From: Spirochaetota bacterium
GTDB taxonomy: Bacteria; Spirochaetota; Spirochaetia; SZUA-6
Direction of reading: 5' to 3'
Assembly: GCA_003641675.1 (NCBI GenBank)
Contig: QNBI01000141.1
Location: 1-5,939 of the forward strand
Length of the DNA: 5,939 nt
Under the pieces are notes generated by a model. The model had not been told where the DNA came from and did not search any database. It worked only from the letters and a program-made list of their open reading frames with translations. The translations under genes were made by a program, and so were the position numbers. Each line of letters begins with the position of its first letter. The first letter of the stretch is position 1. Shown here in pieces: positions 5,796 through 5,939 of this stretch.

Positions 5796-5877
5796 CCGTG
5801 TCTAGTAGTAATGATAGTACGGGTAATACCTCAATACGCTTAAGAGTAAGCTTTGTTAACACCGACAGTTTTTTCAT
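5782..5877 (-). CDS. ilv leader peptide (ivbL/ilvL-like attenuation peptide)
   Basis: This 31-codon reading frame starts MKKLSVLTKL and contains the run IEVLPVLSLLL (residues 15-25). It holds 9 Leu, 3 Val and only 1 Ile codons, so 13 of 31 codons are branched-chain. It ends in TAA just before the attenuator hairpins. Its role would be to sense charged tRNA-Leu/Val: stalling in the control run (5835-5803) should allow the 2:3 antiterminator, and free passage should cover segment 2 and let the terminator form. An upstream arm CTGTCGGTGT (5868-5859) matches ACACGGACAG (5801-5792) at 9 of 10 pairs and could form the 1:2 protector hairpin in untranslated RNA. The upstream AGAG makes only a weak ribosome binding site. 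It has no expected activity as a protein. Confidence 0.88.
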   Translation of the reverse strand: MKKLSVLTKLTLKRIEVLPVLSLLLDTDSSS

Positions 5878-5891
5878 AACTCTAAAAGAAC

Positions 5892-5915
5892 ATCATATTT
5901 ATATGTTTATGTCAA
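5892..5915 (-). promoter_or_regulatory. Possible promoter elements before the ilv leader
   Basis: The minus strand carries a perfect TTGACA (5915-5910) and TATGAT (5897-5892), but only 12 nt apart, too short for a standard sigma70 promoter. At 17 nt spacing the hexamer is TGTTCT, a poor -10. Either this is a weak or non-standard promoter with a very short leader, or the real promoter lies beyond 5939. Confidence 0.3.
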
Positions 5916-5939
5916 TCCTTAAAAGACTGTGCCATAGCA

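Noticed and set aside
5718..5939. T-box leader in front of ilvB
   Set aside because: I see no T-box consensus (TGGxACCGCG-like) block. The leader peptide and the 1:2, 2:3 and 3:4 pairings explain the region fully.

Overview
The window reads as an AT-rich Gram-negative chromosome segment carrying two convergent operons. The envelope inference rests on the BtuF-like protein, which has a cleavable secretory signal peptide and no lipobox cysteine, so it looks periplasmic rather than a Gram-positive lipoprotein. I cannot fix the species. An anaerobic or microaerophilic bacterium outside the Enterobacteriaceae (for example a deltaproteobacterial or Deferribacterota-type lineage) would fit, but this is a guess.

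Plus strand, 1-3474: the window opens inside a cobalamin (B12) riboswitch whose 5' part lies outside. The aptamer is followed by a short expression platform (about 121-166) with competing hairpins around the ribosome binding site of the first gene. Then comes a tight vitamin B12 ABC importer operon: btuF (periplasmic binding protein, 170-1180), btuC (permease, TTG start 3 nt after the btuF stop) and btuD (ATPase, ATGA overlap with btuC). BtuD is unusually long (416 aa). Its last ~147 residues form an extra alpha/beta domain with a glycine-rich loop, which is not part of the ABC ATPase and to which I cannot assign a function.

Minus strand, 5939-3471: an acetohydroxyacid synthase (AHAS) operon, ilvB (catalytic, 553 aa) then ilvN (regulatory, 163 aa). 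In front of ilvB is a transcription attenuator: a 31-codon leader peptide rich in Leu and Val codons (5877-5782), a possible 1:2 protector pairing, a 2:3 antiterminator and a strong 3:4 intrinsic terminator with a T-run (5758-5718). No regulator gene is needed for this control.

The two operons end tail to tail, with stop codons overlapping by 4 bp (3471-3474) and no visible terminator between them.

Points most worth a second look: the fused C-terminal domain of BtuD; the attenuator; the IlvB active site, which has Leu where most AHAS enzymes have the Trp that favours 2-ketobutyrate and binds herbicides, plus Ser and Tyr at two other herbicide-site positions; and the mutually exclusive hairpins of the B12 expression platform. 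A Leu/Val-biased leader in front of an AHAS lacking that Trp parallels E. coli ilvBN (AHAS I), suggesting an enzyme tuned to the valine/leucine branch.
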